This document shows, one piece after another, positions 45,901 through 53,898 of a stretch of DNA of 64,000 nt. The position numbers were made by a program, and so were the translations under genes. The stretch covers positions 18,132 through 82,131 of the forward strand of contig JAAEQD010000178.1 of assembly GCA_024231855.1 (NCBI GenBank), read 5' to 3'. Each line of letters starts with the position of its first letter. Within the stretch, counting starts at the first letter, position 1. The stretch comes from Candidatus Zixiibacteriota bacterium (GTDB lineage: Bacteria > Zixibacteria > MSB-5A5 > UBA10806 > 4484-95). The notes beneath the pieces were generated by a model, which worked only from the letters and a program-made list of their open reading frames with translations, searched no databases and was not told the DNA's origin.

Positions 45901-48619
45901 AATCACCGCTCCCATTGTTATCCAGAATCGATACATTTATTCCATTTTCATTAATCGTAGCCAGGTCCAGGTCATTATCATTATTAAAATCGGCGGCTAT
46001 AATACCGTTCGGCCCTTCCTCGACCATTATATAGGCTAAATCATAACAACCTCCATAACCATTATTTTTAAAAACCGACACGCGATGTGATGGCTCTTTA
46101 TGACCCATCGCCATATCCATAAAGCTATCACCATCAAAATCAGCCACCACTAAATTACGGGAATTTTCATATGTATCACACCGGGGCCCAACATATGTAA
46201 ATCCACCTGCTCCGCTGTTAAATAGTACAGTAACTGATGGATTATAGCTATTAACAACCGCAATATCCATGTCATAGTCGTTATCCATATCAGCTGAATA
46301 AGCAAGCATTGGAGCGTGGCCATCACCGGCTTCCGTCCAAAATACATACGGATAAAATGAACACCCTTCACCCCAGTCGGCTATATTTATCATATAAGAA
46401 ACATGTCCTTCTGCCTGACGATTGGTTGCTATTAGTAAATCAAGTTTGCCATTCCCTTTGATATCCGCAAATTTGATCCCATGAGGGTTCACACTGCCAT
46501 TTAAATCGTACCTGTCGTAAGAACTAAAAGTACTGTCACCATTATTACACAATATAGCTACGCTCTGGTCAGTAGAATGAAGTGTTGCTATATCAATATA
46601 GCCGTCAAAATTAAAATCACCGGCGCATACGTATTGCGGGTCAAAAATGGTTGAAAAAGTTTTTCTGAGTGGGAATACTCCTTCGCCATTATTATATAAT
46701 ACAACTACTGAATCAATTCTCCAATCACAACAAATTAAATCAACATCCAAATCACCGTCGATATCGGCTGCTACCACTTTTTGAGGCGCTCCACCGACTA
46801 GATAAGTCTCCCCTAATTTAAATATACCGGGGCCGCCATGTACTTCACATGTAAATGACCAGACACGGGAAGAATCAAGCGGATCTCCCTGTGATGATAA
46901 CATTCCTGTTGTTAAGCTGACTGTGACTACTTCCCCAACTGCAAAATCGTATTCGGGATCGAGAATCAAAGTTCTGTTCGTATTATTGTAACTAAAACTT
47001 CCCAAATGATATCCTGTTAACTCGCCATATACGAATACATTGGTGCCATCAAGTGTTGATTCATCCATATCCAAATCGAAGGTTACCTCGATGTTAGCAT
47101 CGACTGGGATGTTGAGGGCGTTTTGAGTTGGTATAGTGGATATTACCCTTGGCTTTAATTCATTAAACAATATTCTAATACCATCACCGCTATTGTATCC
47201 GCATGCGGCCAGATCGATATCACCATCATTATCGAAATCGCCATCGCATATCGAGAAATTTCCGGCATACTCTAAAGTTTGTGTCACGGTGAAATCAGCA
47301 TTACCGCTATTCTCCATTATCGATACCGATGGATCGAATTCATTTACCGACGCTATATCTAAATCTCCATCAGCGTCAAAATCCGCGTTTGACATTCCAT
47401 ATCTTCCAGAATAGTGTCCGGTATCAATTACAAGAGTGTCAGAGCAGTGACCGGATCCATCGTTAATCATTATTGTTACCCAAGGTGGCCCACCAAAATC
47501 GGGTCTATGACCGACAGCCATATCGGGATAACTATCGGAATTAAAATCTCCAACCGTTTGGGCATGAATATAGGTATAAGCTTCACAAAGAGGCATCTCA
47601 TAGGTGAAATTTCCATTACCGGAGTTATACATTGTGGCGACTGATGGTGGAATATGAGTATTTGAGACTGTGACATCTATATCCCAATCATTGTCCATAT
47701 CCGCGGAACATGCAATCGAAGGGGATCCCCCTTCGCCAGCGCCATACCAATTGGTAACCGAAGAGTATGAGCAATCGCCGCCCCAACTGGACACATTGGT
47801 GACTCTTGATAGCACTGATCCTGTTCTGGCGTTCGGTATAACAAAATCAAGTTTTCCGTTACTTGTGAAATCCGCGCAGTTAATATTCGCCGTGCCATGC
47901 CCGCCTAGAGCAATTCCTTCAGTCTGAACGAATGTGCTATCCCCCTGATTACAAAATACCTTGACGTTGTTATCATCCGTGCTTGAAACGGCAAAATCAC
48001 CAAGGCCGTCAAAGTTAAAATCGCCCGCGCACACGTAGTCAGGAAGATGTGTATAGAGTTTAGTAAAGTATGTAAACATTCCGCTGCCATTGTTAAAATA
48101 TACGAACGCGGAATCATACTGGGCGTCTATACATACTAAATCAATATCCAGATCGCCGTCCATATCTGCTGCAACAATTGATTGAGGGGTTCCGCTTACA
48201 TGATAGGTTTCACCAAAAGCAAAATTGCCTGTTCCCCCATGAACTTCGCATGTAAATTGCCATACGCGAGACGAATCCATTGGAACTCCCGCGGATGATT
48301 GAATTCCAGTGGTCAATGTCACCGTAACTACTTCGCCAACCGAAAAATCGTTCTCTGGATCTATGGTTAATAGTCGGGATAACTCATCGTAGCTGTAATC
48401 ACCCCAATGGTAACCGGTAAATTCTCCATAAACAAATATATTAGTTCCATTAAATGTCGTCTCATCCATATCCATATCAAATGCAACCTCGATGTTAGCA
48501 TTGACTGGAATATTTAACTCATTCTGGTAAGGCGATATTGAAACTATAGAAGGTGATTGGGCAAAACCTACGGAGCTTATCCCGAATAATACCAATAAAA
48601 CTAAATTAATCCTCATCAT
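42944..48619 (-). CDS. Giant exoprotein: SbsA-Ig / FG-GAP-VCBS repeats with dockerin-like C-terminus
   Basis: 1,891 residues from the ATG at 48619 (a second ATG at 48616 is equally possible; AGGAGG upstream). Signal peptide MMRINLVLLVLFGISSVGFA. Three copies of an SbsA-type Ig domain (ISPYQNELNIPVNANIEVAF; ~25, ~505, ~970), each followed by strings of FG-GAP/VCBS repeats (VAADMDGDLDIDLV; ADFDNDGDVDIA) that form calcium-binding beta-propellers. Then an SdrD-B-like domain (GLKFNDENDDGIFNPEEQAI), a DUF11-like domain (VIVDTLDNNLDISTVM) and the tandem dockerin-like tag (GDVNMYNGVWPP...NGDCLVIGSDVTRLV...WPNCEE). Probably secreted and surface-attached. The three large blocks are also repeats at DNA level. 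Confidence 0.88.
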   Translation of the reverse strand: MMRINLVLLVLFGISSVGFAQSPSIVSISPYQNELNIPVNANIEVAFDMDMDETTFNGTNIFVYGEFTGYHWGDYSYDELSRLLTIDPENDFSVGEVVTVTLTTGIQSSAGVPMDSSRVWQFTCEVHGGTGNFAFGETYHVSGTPQSIVAADMDGDLDIDLVCIDAQYDSAFVYFNNGSGMFTYFTKLYTHLPDYVCAGDFNFDGLGDFAVSSTDDNNVKVFCNQGDSTFVQTEGIALGGHGTANINCADFTSNGKLDFVIPNARTGSVLSRVTNVSSWGGDCSYSSVTNWYGAGEGGSPSIACSADMDNDWDIDVTVSNTHIPPSVATMYNSGNGNFTYEMPLCEAYTYIHAQTVGDFNSDSYPDMAVGHRPDFGGPPWVTIMINDGSGHCSDTLVIDTGHYSGRYGMSNADFDADGDLDIASVNEFDPSVSIMENSGNADFTVTQTLEYAGNFSICDGDFDNDGDIDLAACGYNSGDGIRILFNELKPRVISTIPTQNALNIPVDANIEVTFDLDMDESTLDGTNVFVYGELTGYHLGSFSYNNTNRTLILDPEYDFAVGEVVTVSLTTGMLSSQGDPLDSSRVWSFTCEVHGGPGIFKLGETYLVGGAPQKVVAADIDGDLDVDLICCDWRIDSVVVLYNNGEGVFPLRKTFSTIFDPQYVCAGDFNFDGYIDIATLHSTDQSVAILCNNGDSTFSSYDRYDLNGSVNPHGIKFADIKGNGKLDLLIATNRQAEGHVSYMINIADWGEGCSFYPYVFWTEAGDGHAPMLAYSADMDNDYDMDIAVVNSYNPSVTVLFNSGAGGFTYVGPRCDTYENSRNLVVADFDGDSFMDMAMGHKEPSHRVSVFKNNGYGGCYDLAYIMVEEGPNGIIAADFNNDNDLDLATINENGINVSILDNNGSGDFTVIQTVGRVGNFSICYADFDNDGDVDIAVSGYTNNSGVRIILNEADPKILSTSPSHNELNVPVNANIEVTFDLDMDEATFTSSTFVVHSNLTGLYYGAFSYDNPTRTVTIDLDSDFAAGEVVTVILTDGIESNDGVPMESGYSWSFTALAEPSEGLFSHASTNPVGDNPRSIYAADVNGDGNIDLVTTNMGSNDISVLLNNGDGTFAEQLTYSTNTTWGASSVFAADFDADNDLDLITGNPYDNNLTLLINNGDGIFEPEILPLEVMEPSSVFSADVDGDANFDIVTTNLKSGGNDSIMVLTNQGNAIFTEYQSYLAGSFPVGVFAADLNNDGDCDIAVADSFNLGITILPNIGDGVFGDTDDYPGHANSTIVVACLNDDNLLDIATTDWATNEVSIMINSGDGTFSESSSYAIGQGGHSICVGDIDGDGDLDIIITNWASNNISILRNDGNGLFEPAIYYNAGDAPSSVCAADLDGDGDLELAVTNWDDNNVSVLLNGITPNSISGLKFNDENDDGIFNPEEQAIAGWRIMLDRFGEYPLQIQETDQDGVYGFEGLEPGTYVVSEIGRSYWEQTVPSIPPYYGVTLEEGGYFTDLDFGNRQLIGIQDLCVQTSSFNARPGYQTLYGVQPRNKGTIDIEATVTIDLPLEVVYVDCYSDGFYDPGSHSVTWGPILLEAGDYYCNLGAGDCLWGLQVVIYVPPSVPVGTVLSSLTMIEPVDGDVNPNDNSYIYDIEVTGSLDPNVKSVNPEGCVSATTSLRYHIDFQNVGNDTAFKVVIVDTLDNNLDISTVMTGTSLHSYNMSISGRELTWTFEDINLPDSIADEPGSHGFIEYIVAPMADIQIGDIIMNWASIYFDFNDPVITDTVINTIGFNYLPGDVNMYNGVWPPHAIGGDVTYLVNYFRSIPSSQACLMHNPTAVIAPVYFWASADANGDCLVIGSDVTRLVNYFRGLTELSHCPDYPPAWLTPDDLPGEAPAGWPNCEE

Positions 48620-48683
48620 ATTTCCTCCTCGATTTTCAAGCTTTAAGCTCAACAAATTTCTTCTCTGAAGTTTTTACTGCGGT
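48620..48683 (-). promoter_or_regulatory. Conserved 5' leader of exoprotein gene (copy 1)
   Basis: Minus-strand leader running from CCGCAGTA through CTTCAGAGAAGAAATTTGTT, AAAGCTTGAAAATC and GAGGAGG to the ATG. About 85 percent alike, by eye, to the leader at 61564-61628 before the LamG/CARDB exoprotein. Conservation beyond the ribosome site suggests post-transcriptional control or recent common origin. Confidence 0.55.
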
Positions 48684-48728
48684 ACTGCCAAACGGCGTTA
48701 AAACAATCGCCCTTGTTGTCAATGATGA

Positions 48729-48757
48729 AGATAACTGGTTTTAATCTAAAAAGTCAA
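48729..48757 (-). promoter_or_regulatory. Candidate promoter of the VCBS exoprotein
   Basis: TTGACT (48752-48757), 17 bases, TTATCT (48729-48734) on the minus strand; gives a leader of about 100 bases, the last ~65 of which are conserved with the leader of the other giant exoprotein. Confidence 0.45.
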
Positions 48758-49016
48758 GCCCAATCCACCTTGACAAGGATGGGATAGGTAGTACTTGACG
48801 CCTGGCTAGGATTGCAGTCGATCATGCTCCCGGGCAGGCAGATGATCTGCATCCGGATGCTGATGCCGTTCTCCAATCGGCAGCAGTGTGGGCGGGTTGG
48901 TGAGTTGCTTCCGGGGCTGGTCTAGATGCTTATTGCCCTGGCAATGAACCACCTGGCCAACGGCCGGATGGTCTGCCCAGGGAGGCGCCGGTGGGCGTAA
49001 TCAGCGGCCAGTTGCC

Positions 49017-49398
49017 CTAATTAGCACCGTTTCTATAAAACTGCTCTCCCCTAATTGCGCCTCCCTTGCCATCGGACCAAATCGTACTATCATTGGCATT
49101 GATGAGCTGAATCCAAGGAGTCTCATCAGGAAAAGCTACATAATGAGGGGCTTCAGGATCGATCAGTGGGCAGTTCACCCGTTTCTGCCGGGTTTTAGGT
49201 ATCGGCCGCCGGATAATCAATCCTGATGGCTCCGGGAAGCGGCTTGCAATCACCTATCGTCCTTGTCATATCCTCGAGAGCTTTGTCGACCAGCTCGAGG
49301 GTCGTCTTCTCCCCTGTGGACATTCGATTCTCATTCTTGAGCTTGCTCAGTTGCCCGAACAACAGGAAACGCCAGACACTAACATGTAGTAATATCAA
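49017..49398 (-). pseudogene. Frameshifted small gene, related to the repeat at 62.8 kb
   Basis: Two overlapping minus-strand frames join into one plausible protein if shifted near 49200: frame 1 gives LSKLKNENRMSTGEKTTLEL and then VDKALEDMTRTIGDCKPLPG; frame 2 continues with VNCPLIDPEAPHYVAFPDET and WSDGKGGAIRGEQFYRNGAN before the stop at 49017. The NENRMSTGEK segment has a diverged copy at ~62.8 kb. Family not recognised. Confidence 0.4.
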
Positions 49399-49683
49399 TC
49401 ACTTACCGGATATACAGTGTCTGGTGTTTTCTCTTGTTACCTGCTGCTTTTGTTCGTTTTGTCAGAAAAATATTAGAAAGAGGTAGCAAAATTGTATATG
49501 CCAAAGCTTTGGAATTGGTCACGCAGCCTACTTACTTATAAGTAGTTGGTCGAAAAATTTCGATCCCTTCGCGTCATTTATCTTTCATAAGGTGCAAGAA
49601 TGTCAAATTCCGATCAATCTTCAAAATTCCAATATTATTCCAAGCACGCGTTTAACAGAGGGTATATGAAAGAATTCATTACA

Positions 49684-52600
49684 TCACCTAAAACAACCCT
49701 TAACCCAACTCACAATGGCCGTCGCCACGGCTACGCCTGCACTTACTATCAGCGTGGTGATAAGCTGTGACGTGACTGTCCCGAACACTGCGAGTAGAGC
49801 AAGTATTATTGCGCCAATACCTGAACCTGCTAACAGCGCTCGTAGCAACTGACAATTTGTGGGCCGACACTTATTCCTCCACAGGTAAACCATGCAAGCC
49901 AGCAGTACGACGAGTGGAATACCGCCCAATACAACCAAACCACATGTCTGCGTGCCACTAACGACGACCAGTCCTGCTATGAGCAGTGCGCTGATGAGCG
50001 CCGAGAGGCGGCATGTTCTGTGAGCCTGCTGCCACTGCCCGGAGGCGGAAGGCGCGACTTTGCTCGAGTCTCCACCGAGTGCATCGACGCGGTCCGCGAT
50101 TTGTGCTACGTATTTGCTAAAGACCGGCACCCACCGATTCCCTACAGGGATAGCGCGCTTGATCCAGCGCAGGTTGGAGAGTAAGCGTTGTTGAGCGGGC
50201 AGGATATCGGCTTTATTACGCACAGGGATAGTCAGTTGGAACGAGCCGACGATGTGCCGCCAATCGACCAGTTTCTCCCGTTCTATCCGCCGCAGGTCGT
50301 ACTGTTGCCGGACACCGGTCACCTGCCGGACGACGATATTAAACGCCTGGCCGGTCTTGATGCCTTCCGGCAGATCGACCGTCAGCAATCCCGGGAAAGC
50401 GTTATCGGAAAACGGAATCGGAAGGTAGGAGATGCCGCCCGTTTCGAATTTGATGGTGTGTTCGTCGATTCGTTTCAGGCGGTGGTGGCGGTATTTACGG
50501 GAAGCCAGAGTTAAAATCTCTCTGCTGTCGATGCCCGGTAAATAAACCGTTGCCATGCTCCCCACCGGCACATTACCCCAATCGATCATCAACTCATCGT
50601 GCTCCAGCGTTGATGCGGAGGGTTGAATCTCAAAGGTCTGGGGAATGCGCCGCGAGAGATTGATACCGGGGTTGGTCGTCTTAACAATCGCCAGGTTGCG
50701 CTGGGCGAGTTTGTCGGATTTAGAGGGCGTGGTGCCGTTCTGGGCCGGGGCAGGTAGAAAAGCGATCTCGGACACCAGGCATTGATGTTCATTTCGAATG
50801 TGATCCTGAACGCTCATGCGGTTGGAGTATGGCCCGTCGATGTCGGTTGCCGGAAACTGGTAGGGGAAGTGCGTCTGCTGCGACTGATTGATGTCCAGCC
50901 AGCAGCCGAAGTACTGAGACACTTCGGCTCCGCCGGTGTCTTTAGCGATATTTTGTACGTTGGGCGCGTCGGTCTGGGTCGTCATGTCGGCCGTGGCGGT
51001 GTTAATGCGCGGCGAGGCAAAGCACGGAATGGACGATACTTCGTTATTCTTCTTCCCCAGCAACGGTACGACCCGGTTGCCGGATTGGTAGCGGCGGTAT
51101 TCGGTGGCCAGGTTGTACTCCACCGAGGTGGTTGCCCACGGGAACAGCCGGAAGAATACTCGGACATCCTGGGCATCCGTGTCCGCTGACCGGTAGCGCA
51201 CTTTGGCGATAGCGAAGTTATAGACCGCCACACCACCCACCGTCCCGGAAAGCTCCAGGCGAGAGGTTTGTTGATCGGTCGAGATACTCTCGAAGGTCTG
51301 CCCGGCAGTGTTGTTATTCAGTTTAGTGATGACCTGGGTGATGAAATCGTTTGGATTAGACCCCATCGTCACGGCGAAGCGTGTTTCACCGGTTTTGATC
51401 TGAAAGACACGCAGGTCGGTGCTTAACCATGACACCGAGCCATCTACCTCGTAGGGGTTTGCCTGCCGGATCAGATAGAGCGTACCGCTGCCTGTTTCGG
51501 TATCCATCATGGCCTGCACGGTGATAGTGCGCCGGTTAGACGTAAAGCCGCTAATGTCGGTGAAGTCGATGTGGTAAACCCAGGTCAGGCGCTGGCGGCG
51601 GTTGAGGTGATTGGGATATTCGAACTCGATCCGGTCCGCGGTAATCGTCATGCCCGACACGCTTGGCGAAATACTCAATGCGGGTTGGTGTTGCATGGTG
51701 GCTGTGGTAAAGCCCAACTGGTTGGGGCTGTAGCCGTCCAGCACCACATAAAAAGCGTCACTGACGCGGGCCGGGCTGCCGCTTAACAACATCGCCTCGA
51801 TTTCATCATCGGAAAAGGTGTTGCGGTCCAGGATGAAAAAGAGGTTTTTGATACAGCTGTAGGGCGGTGGCCCGAATTGCAGGCAGCGGGTTTTCAAGGC
51901 ATTGCGGTAGTATTGCATAGCGGACTGGGCCTGCGCGTCGGTTGCCGTGTTGTTCAACACAGGATTGTACACCGTCCAGGCGAGGGGCGTTAAGGTGGGG
52001 GTAGACAAAGGATTGTTCAGGTTCTTCCATTCGGTTTCAGATACCGGGGCTGAAGCGAGCGATGGGTCAATTACTCGTTTTTCGTCACCGCCCGGTAGCG
52101 TGACCATCAAGGTTGGTGCGATGTGCCAGCCCCATCCGTAGGGCAGTCGGCAGTCCGGGTGATTAGGGACGAAGGGATCGAGGCTACCCTGAATATAGAT
52201 TTTCTCCGGGTCTTCAGGGGGTGTGTAGTCGCGCATGTCATAAGCCATCAGGTGAGCCCGAATCCAGCAGCCATCGTCGGGAAACAGAAATGGGATACAG
52301 GTCGAACTGGGGTTACAGGCCGCGCAGGTCTCGCTGTTCATGTCGTTAAATATCTGTGTTGCCCTGTCCGGTGTGACCGGAGGATCGGGGGTTGGCGGTG
52401 GGGGCGTTTCAGACGGCCCGCTGGGATTACCTGTCGGTGTTCGCACATCGATGATCTCTAAATCATCCCTTGTACAGGTGATCAGTCGCTCGGAGCCGTC
52501 CTCCATGGCGATTTGCAGGCTGTCGCGCATAGCGGCGAAATCCGGATCGGAATGGAGCACGGCGTGAATAGCAGAGGATTGGTGCAAATGAACCAGCAGG

Positions 52601-52902
52601 TTGTCCCGCTCGTCCGTTTCTAACTGTTTGACAGTAAACACGCGCGGCACTAATACATTGGTGATGACACTGGTCTCCTCATCAATCTCGACGTAAACGG
52701 GCTGGTTGGCCTGCGACTGCTCATCGATCATGTTCGCCCAGTGAGCGGATAGTGGGTCTTTCAAATCCAGACGGCCCGTTTGCCCTGTTTTGAAGGTTAT
52801 AGTCAAGCTGTCCGGCAGATCCTCTTTGGGCTTTGATACCCATCTCTCTCTCGTCGGAGAGAAATTACTGATACCATCTATCAGTTTTATTTGATCATAC
52901 AT
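49684..52902 (-). CDS. Large protein with protein-glutaminase-like domain and C-terminal membrane region
   Basis: 1,072 residues from the ATG at 52902 (GGAGGT with 7-base spacing; earlier ATGs at 52917/52920 precede that site). No signal peptide. Residues 1-~150: beta-rich domain; ~155-180: Pro-rich linker; ~190-300: a domain like protein-glutaminase (glutamine deamidase), with IPFLFPDDGCWIRAH (Cys212), GWGWHIAPTLMV (His260) and RVIDPSLASAPVSETEW (Asp279), the Cys-His-Asp triad in the usual order. Residues ~400-960 are beta-rich and unrecognised; ~965-1072 hold about four membrane helices with Cys pairs. Codon use is clearly more GC-rich than in the flanking exoproteins, suggesting transfer. 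It could be a toxin-like or membrane-tethered deamidase; that is inference. Confidence 0.75.
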   Translation of the reverse strand: MYDQIKLIDGISNFSPTRERWVSKPKEDLPDSLTITFKTGQTGRLDLKDPLSAHWANMIDEQSQANQPVYVEIDEETSVITNVLVPRVFTVKQLETDERDNLLVHLHQSSAIHAVLHSDPDFAAMRDSLQIAMEDGSERLITCTRDDLEIIDVRTPTGNPSGPSETPPPPTPDPPVTPDRATQIFNDMNSETCAACNPSSTCIPFLFPDDGCWIRAHLMAYDMRDYTPPEDPEKIYIQGSLDPFVPNHPDCRLPYGWGWHIAPTLMVTLPGGDEKRVIDPSLASAPVSETEWKNLNNPLSTPTLTPLAWTVYNPVLNNTATDAQAQSAMQYYRNALKTRCLQFGPPPYSCIKNLFFILDRNTFSDDEIEAMLLSGSPARVSDAFYVVLDGYSPNQLGFTTATMQHQPALSISPSVSGMTITADRIEFEYPNHLNRRQRLTWVYHIDFTDISGFTSNRRTITVQAMMDTETGSGTLYLIRQANPYEVDGSVSWLSTDLRVFQIKTGETRFAVTMGSNPNDFITQVITKLNNNTAGQTFESISTDQQTSRLELSGTVGGVAVYNFAIAKVRYRSADTDAQDVRVFFRLFPWATTSVEYNLATEYRRYQSGNRVVPLLGKKNNEVSSIPCFASPRINTATADMTTQTDAPNVQNIAKDTGGAEVSQYFGCWLDINQSQQTHFPYQFPATDIDGPYSNRMSVQDHIRNEHQCLVSEIAFLPAPAQNGTTPSKSDKLAQRNLAIVKTTNPGINLSRRIPQTFEIQPSASTLEHDELMIDWGNVPVGSMATVYLPGIDSREILTLASRKYRHHRLKRIDEHTIKFETGGISYLPIPFSDNAFPGLLTVDLPEGIKTGQAFNIVVRQVTGVRQQYDLRRIEREKLVDWRHIVGSFQLTIPVRNKADILPAQQRLLSNLRWIKRAIPVGNRWVPVFSKYVAQIADRVDALGGDSSKVAPSASGQWQQAHRTCRLSALISALLIAGLVVVSGTQTCGLVVLGGIPLVVLLACMVYLWRNKCRPTNCQLLRALLAGSGIGAIILALLAVFGTVTSQLITTLIVSAGVAVATAIVSWVKGCFR

Positions 52903-53195
52903 ATTTGACACCTCCATCAATATATATTAAGTCGATTTCTTGTACGTTTGTTCTTACAATACGTTGCCGCGATAAGTTGCGGCGCAACCGTCAGTTCCAT
53001 TGAGTTGTTCTGCGGCGGCGTAGCCGCAAGCAATAGAATAATTATAGATGTTAAAATAATTACTGCTGTTCTATTATGCTTATAAATAAGCGATAAAAGA
53101 ATAATTTTGTCAATAGCAAAGTGATTTTATTTTCGATATGAGAGATTCCATTGTCGAGGACCAATTTGATTGTGCATATATTCCTCCCACCACCC

Positions 53196-53507
53196 TCATC
53201 CCTCAACCGCCGGGGGGGCTACATTATTTCCAGCACCGATAGTAAAAGCTATAAATGTGGTGCTATTATTTTCATCTCTAATTTTAAGAGTTTGCTCGAG
53301 GGCCGATTCATCTAGTTTGCATATTTGTGTATCTCGTTCTAGCAGAAATTTTATGTTTGATGATAAAGGAACGATCGGAGTTCCTCCTGGTGTTCGGTTG
53401 ATCATTCGCGAGTTTACGAGGCGCGGCTTCGATCCATTTGACTTGCCCAGTTCGAATGCCTGGTTATCGGTAGTGACGTGACCAAAATGGTAACCTACTT
53501 TAGAGGA
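53196..53507 (-). pseudogene. Start-less coding fragment upstream of the glutaminase-domain gene
   Basis: 104-codon minus-strand open frame following a TAA: GYHFGHVTTDNQAFELGKSN, then RMINRTPGGTPIVPLSSNIK, KLDESALEQTLKIRDENNST and TFIAFTIGAGNNVAPPAVEG before the stop. Composition is protein-like throughout, but the only ATG is internal (53405, giving 69 residues). Either a truncated gene or a small gene using that ATG, for which no ribosome site is seen. Confidence 0.4.
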
Positions 53508-53840
53508 TTAACATCAATAAGCAATTGCGCTGATTACCCGCCCCTCTGGCACAATCTTGATGATCTACCTCCATCGGCCCCATCTGGTTAGCCGAACTGT
53601 GAAGGTGCTCCGGCATAGATCGGATCATCGCCGTCCGGAACTGAGAAATAAGCATTCGATAAATATTGAGATGGGATTGGGTGGTCTACAGAGATCGCCC
53701 TTTTTCTATTCGGTCTCTCCCCTCATCCCCGTCTCAAATATCACCCGCAACTGCTCTCCGACATTCAGCTTCATTCCCGATCTATTCCCTGCCGTCTCCA
53801 GAAAACGGTTGATTGCCTGAGGCGAACGATCGGGGCGGTC

Positions 53841-53875
53841 CAAATAAAAAAGGCGGCCGCATCGACGACCGCCTT
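53841..53875 (-). terminator. Rho-independent terminator of the LamG/CARDB exoprotein gene
   Basis: On the minus strand AAGGCGG (53869-53875) pairs with CCGCCTT (53850-53856) around a 12-base loop and is followed by TTTTATTTG. It lies 24 bases after the stop at 53899. Confidence 0.8.
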
Positions 53876-53898
53876 CCCCCCTCAATTTGGTTCCCGAT

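Larger units (their letters stand above)
48684..49683 (-). other. Gene graveyard with decayed coding fragments
   Basis: About 1 kb without an intact gene, locally GC-rich. A frame at 48754-48921 ends in SIRMQIICLPGSMIDCNPSQ and then TYPILVKVDWA, which looks like a protein C-terminus. A second broken gene lies at 49017-49398. 49400-49683 is AT-rich with nothing recognised. Confidence 0.4.
52903..53898. other. Intergenic region with decayed genes and a terminator
   Basis: Nearly 1 kb between the glutaminase-domain gene and the LamG/CARDB exoprotein. Contains a start-less frame at 53196-53507, a shorter coding-like frame at ~53706-53838 (NRFLETAGNRSGMKLNVGEQ, then LRVIFETGMRGETE, stop at 53706) and the terminator at 53841-53875. 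52921-53195 shows nothing recognisable. Confidence 0.45.

Noticed and set aside
53557..53820. 87-codon plus-strand frame
   Set aside because: Covers minus-strand coding remnants; composition (many Arg, Ser, Pro) is typical of an antisense frame.
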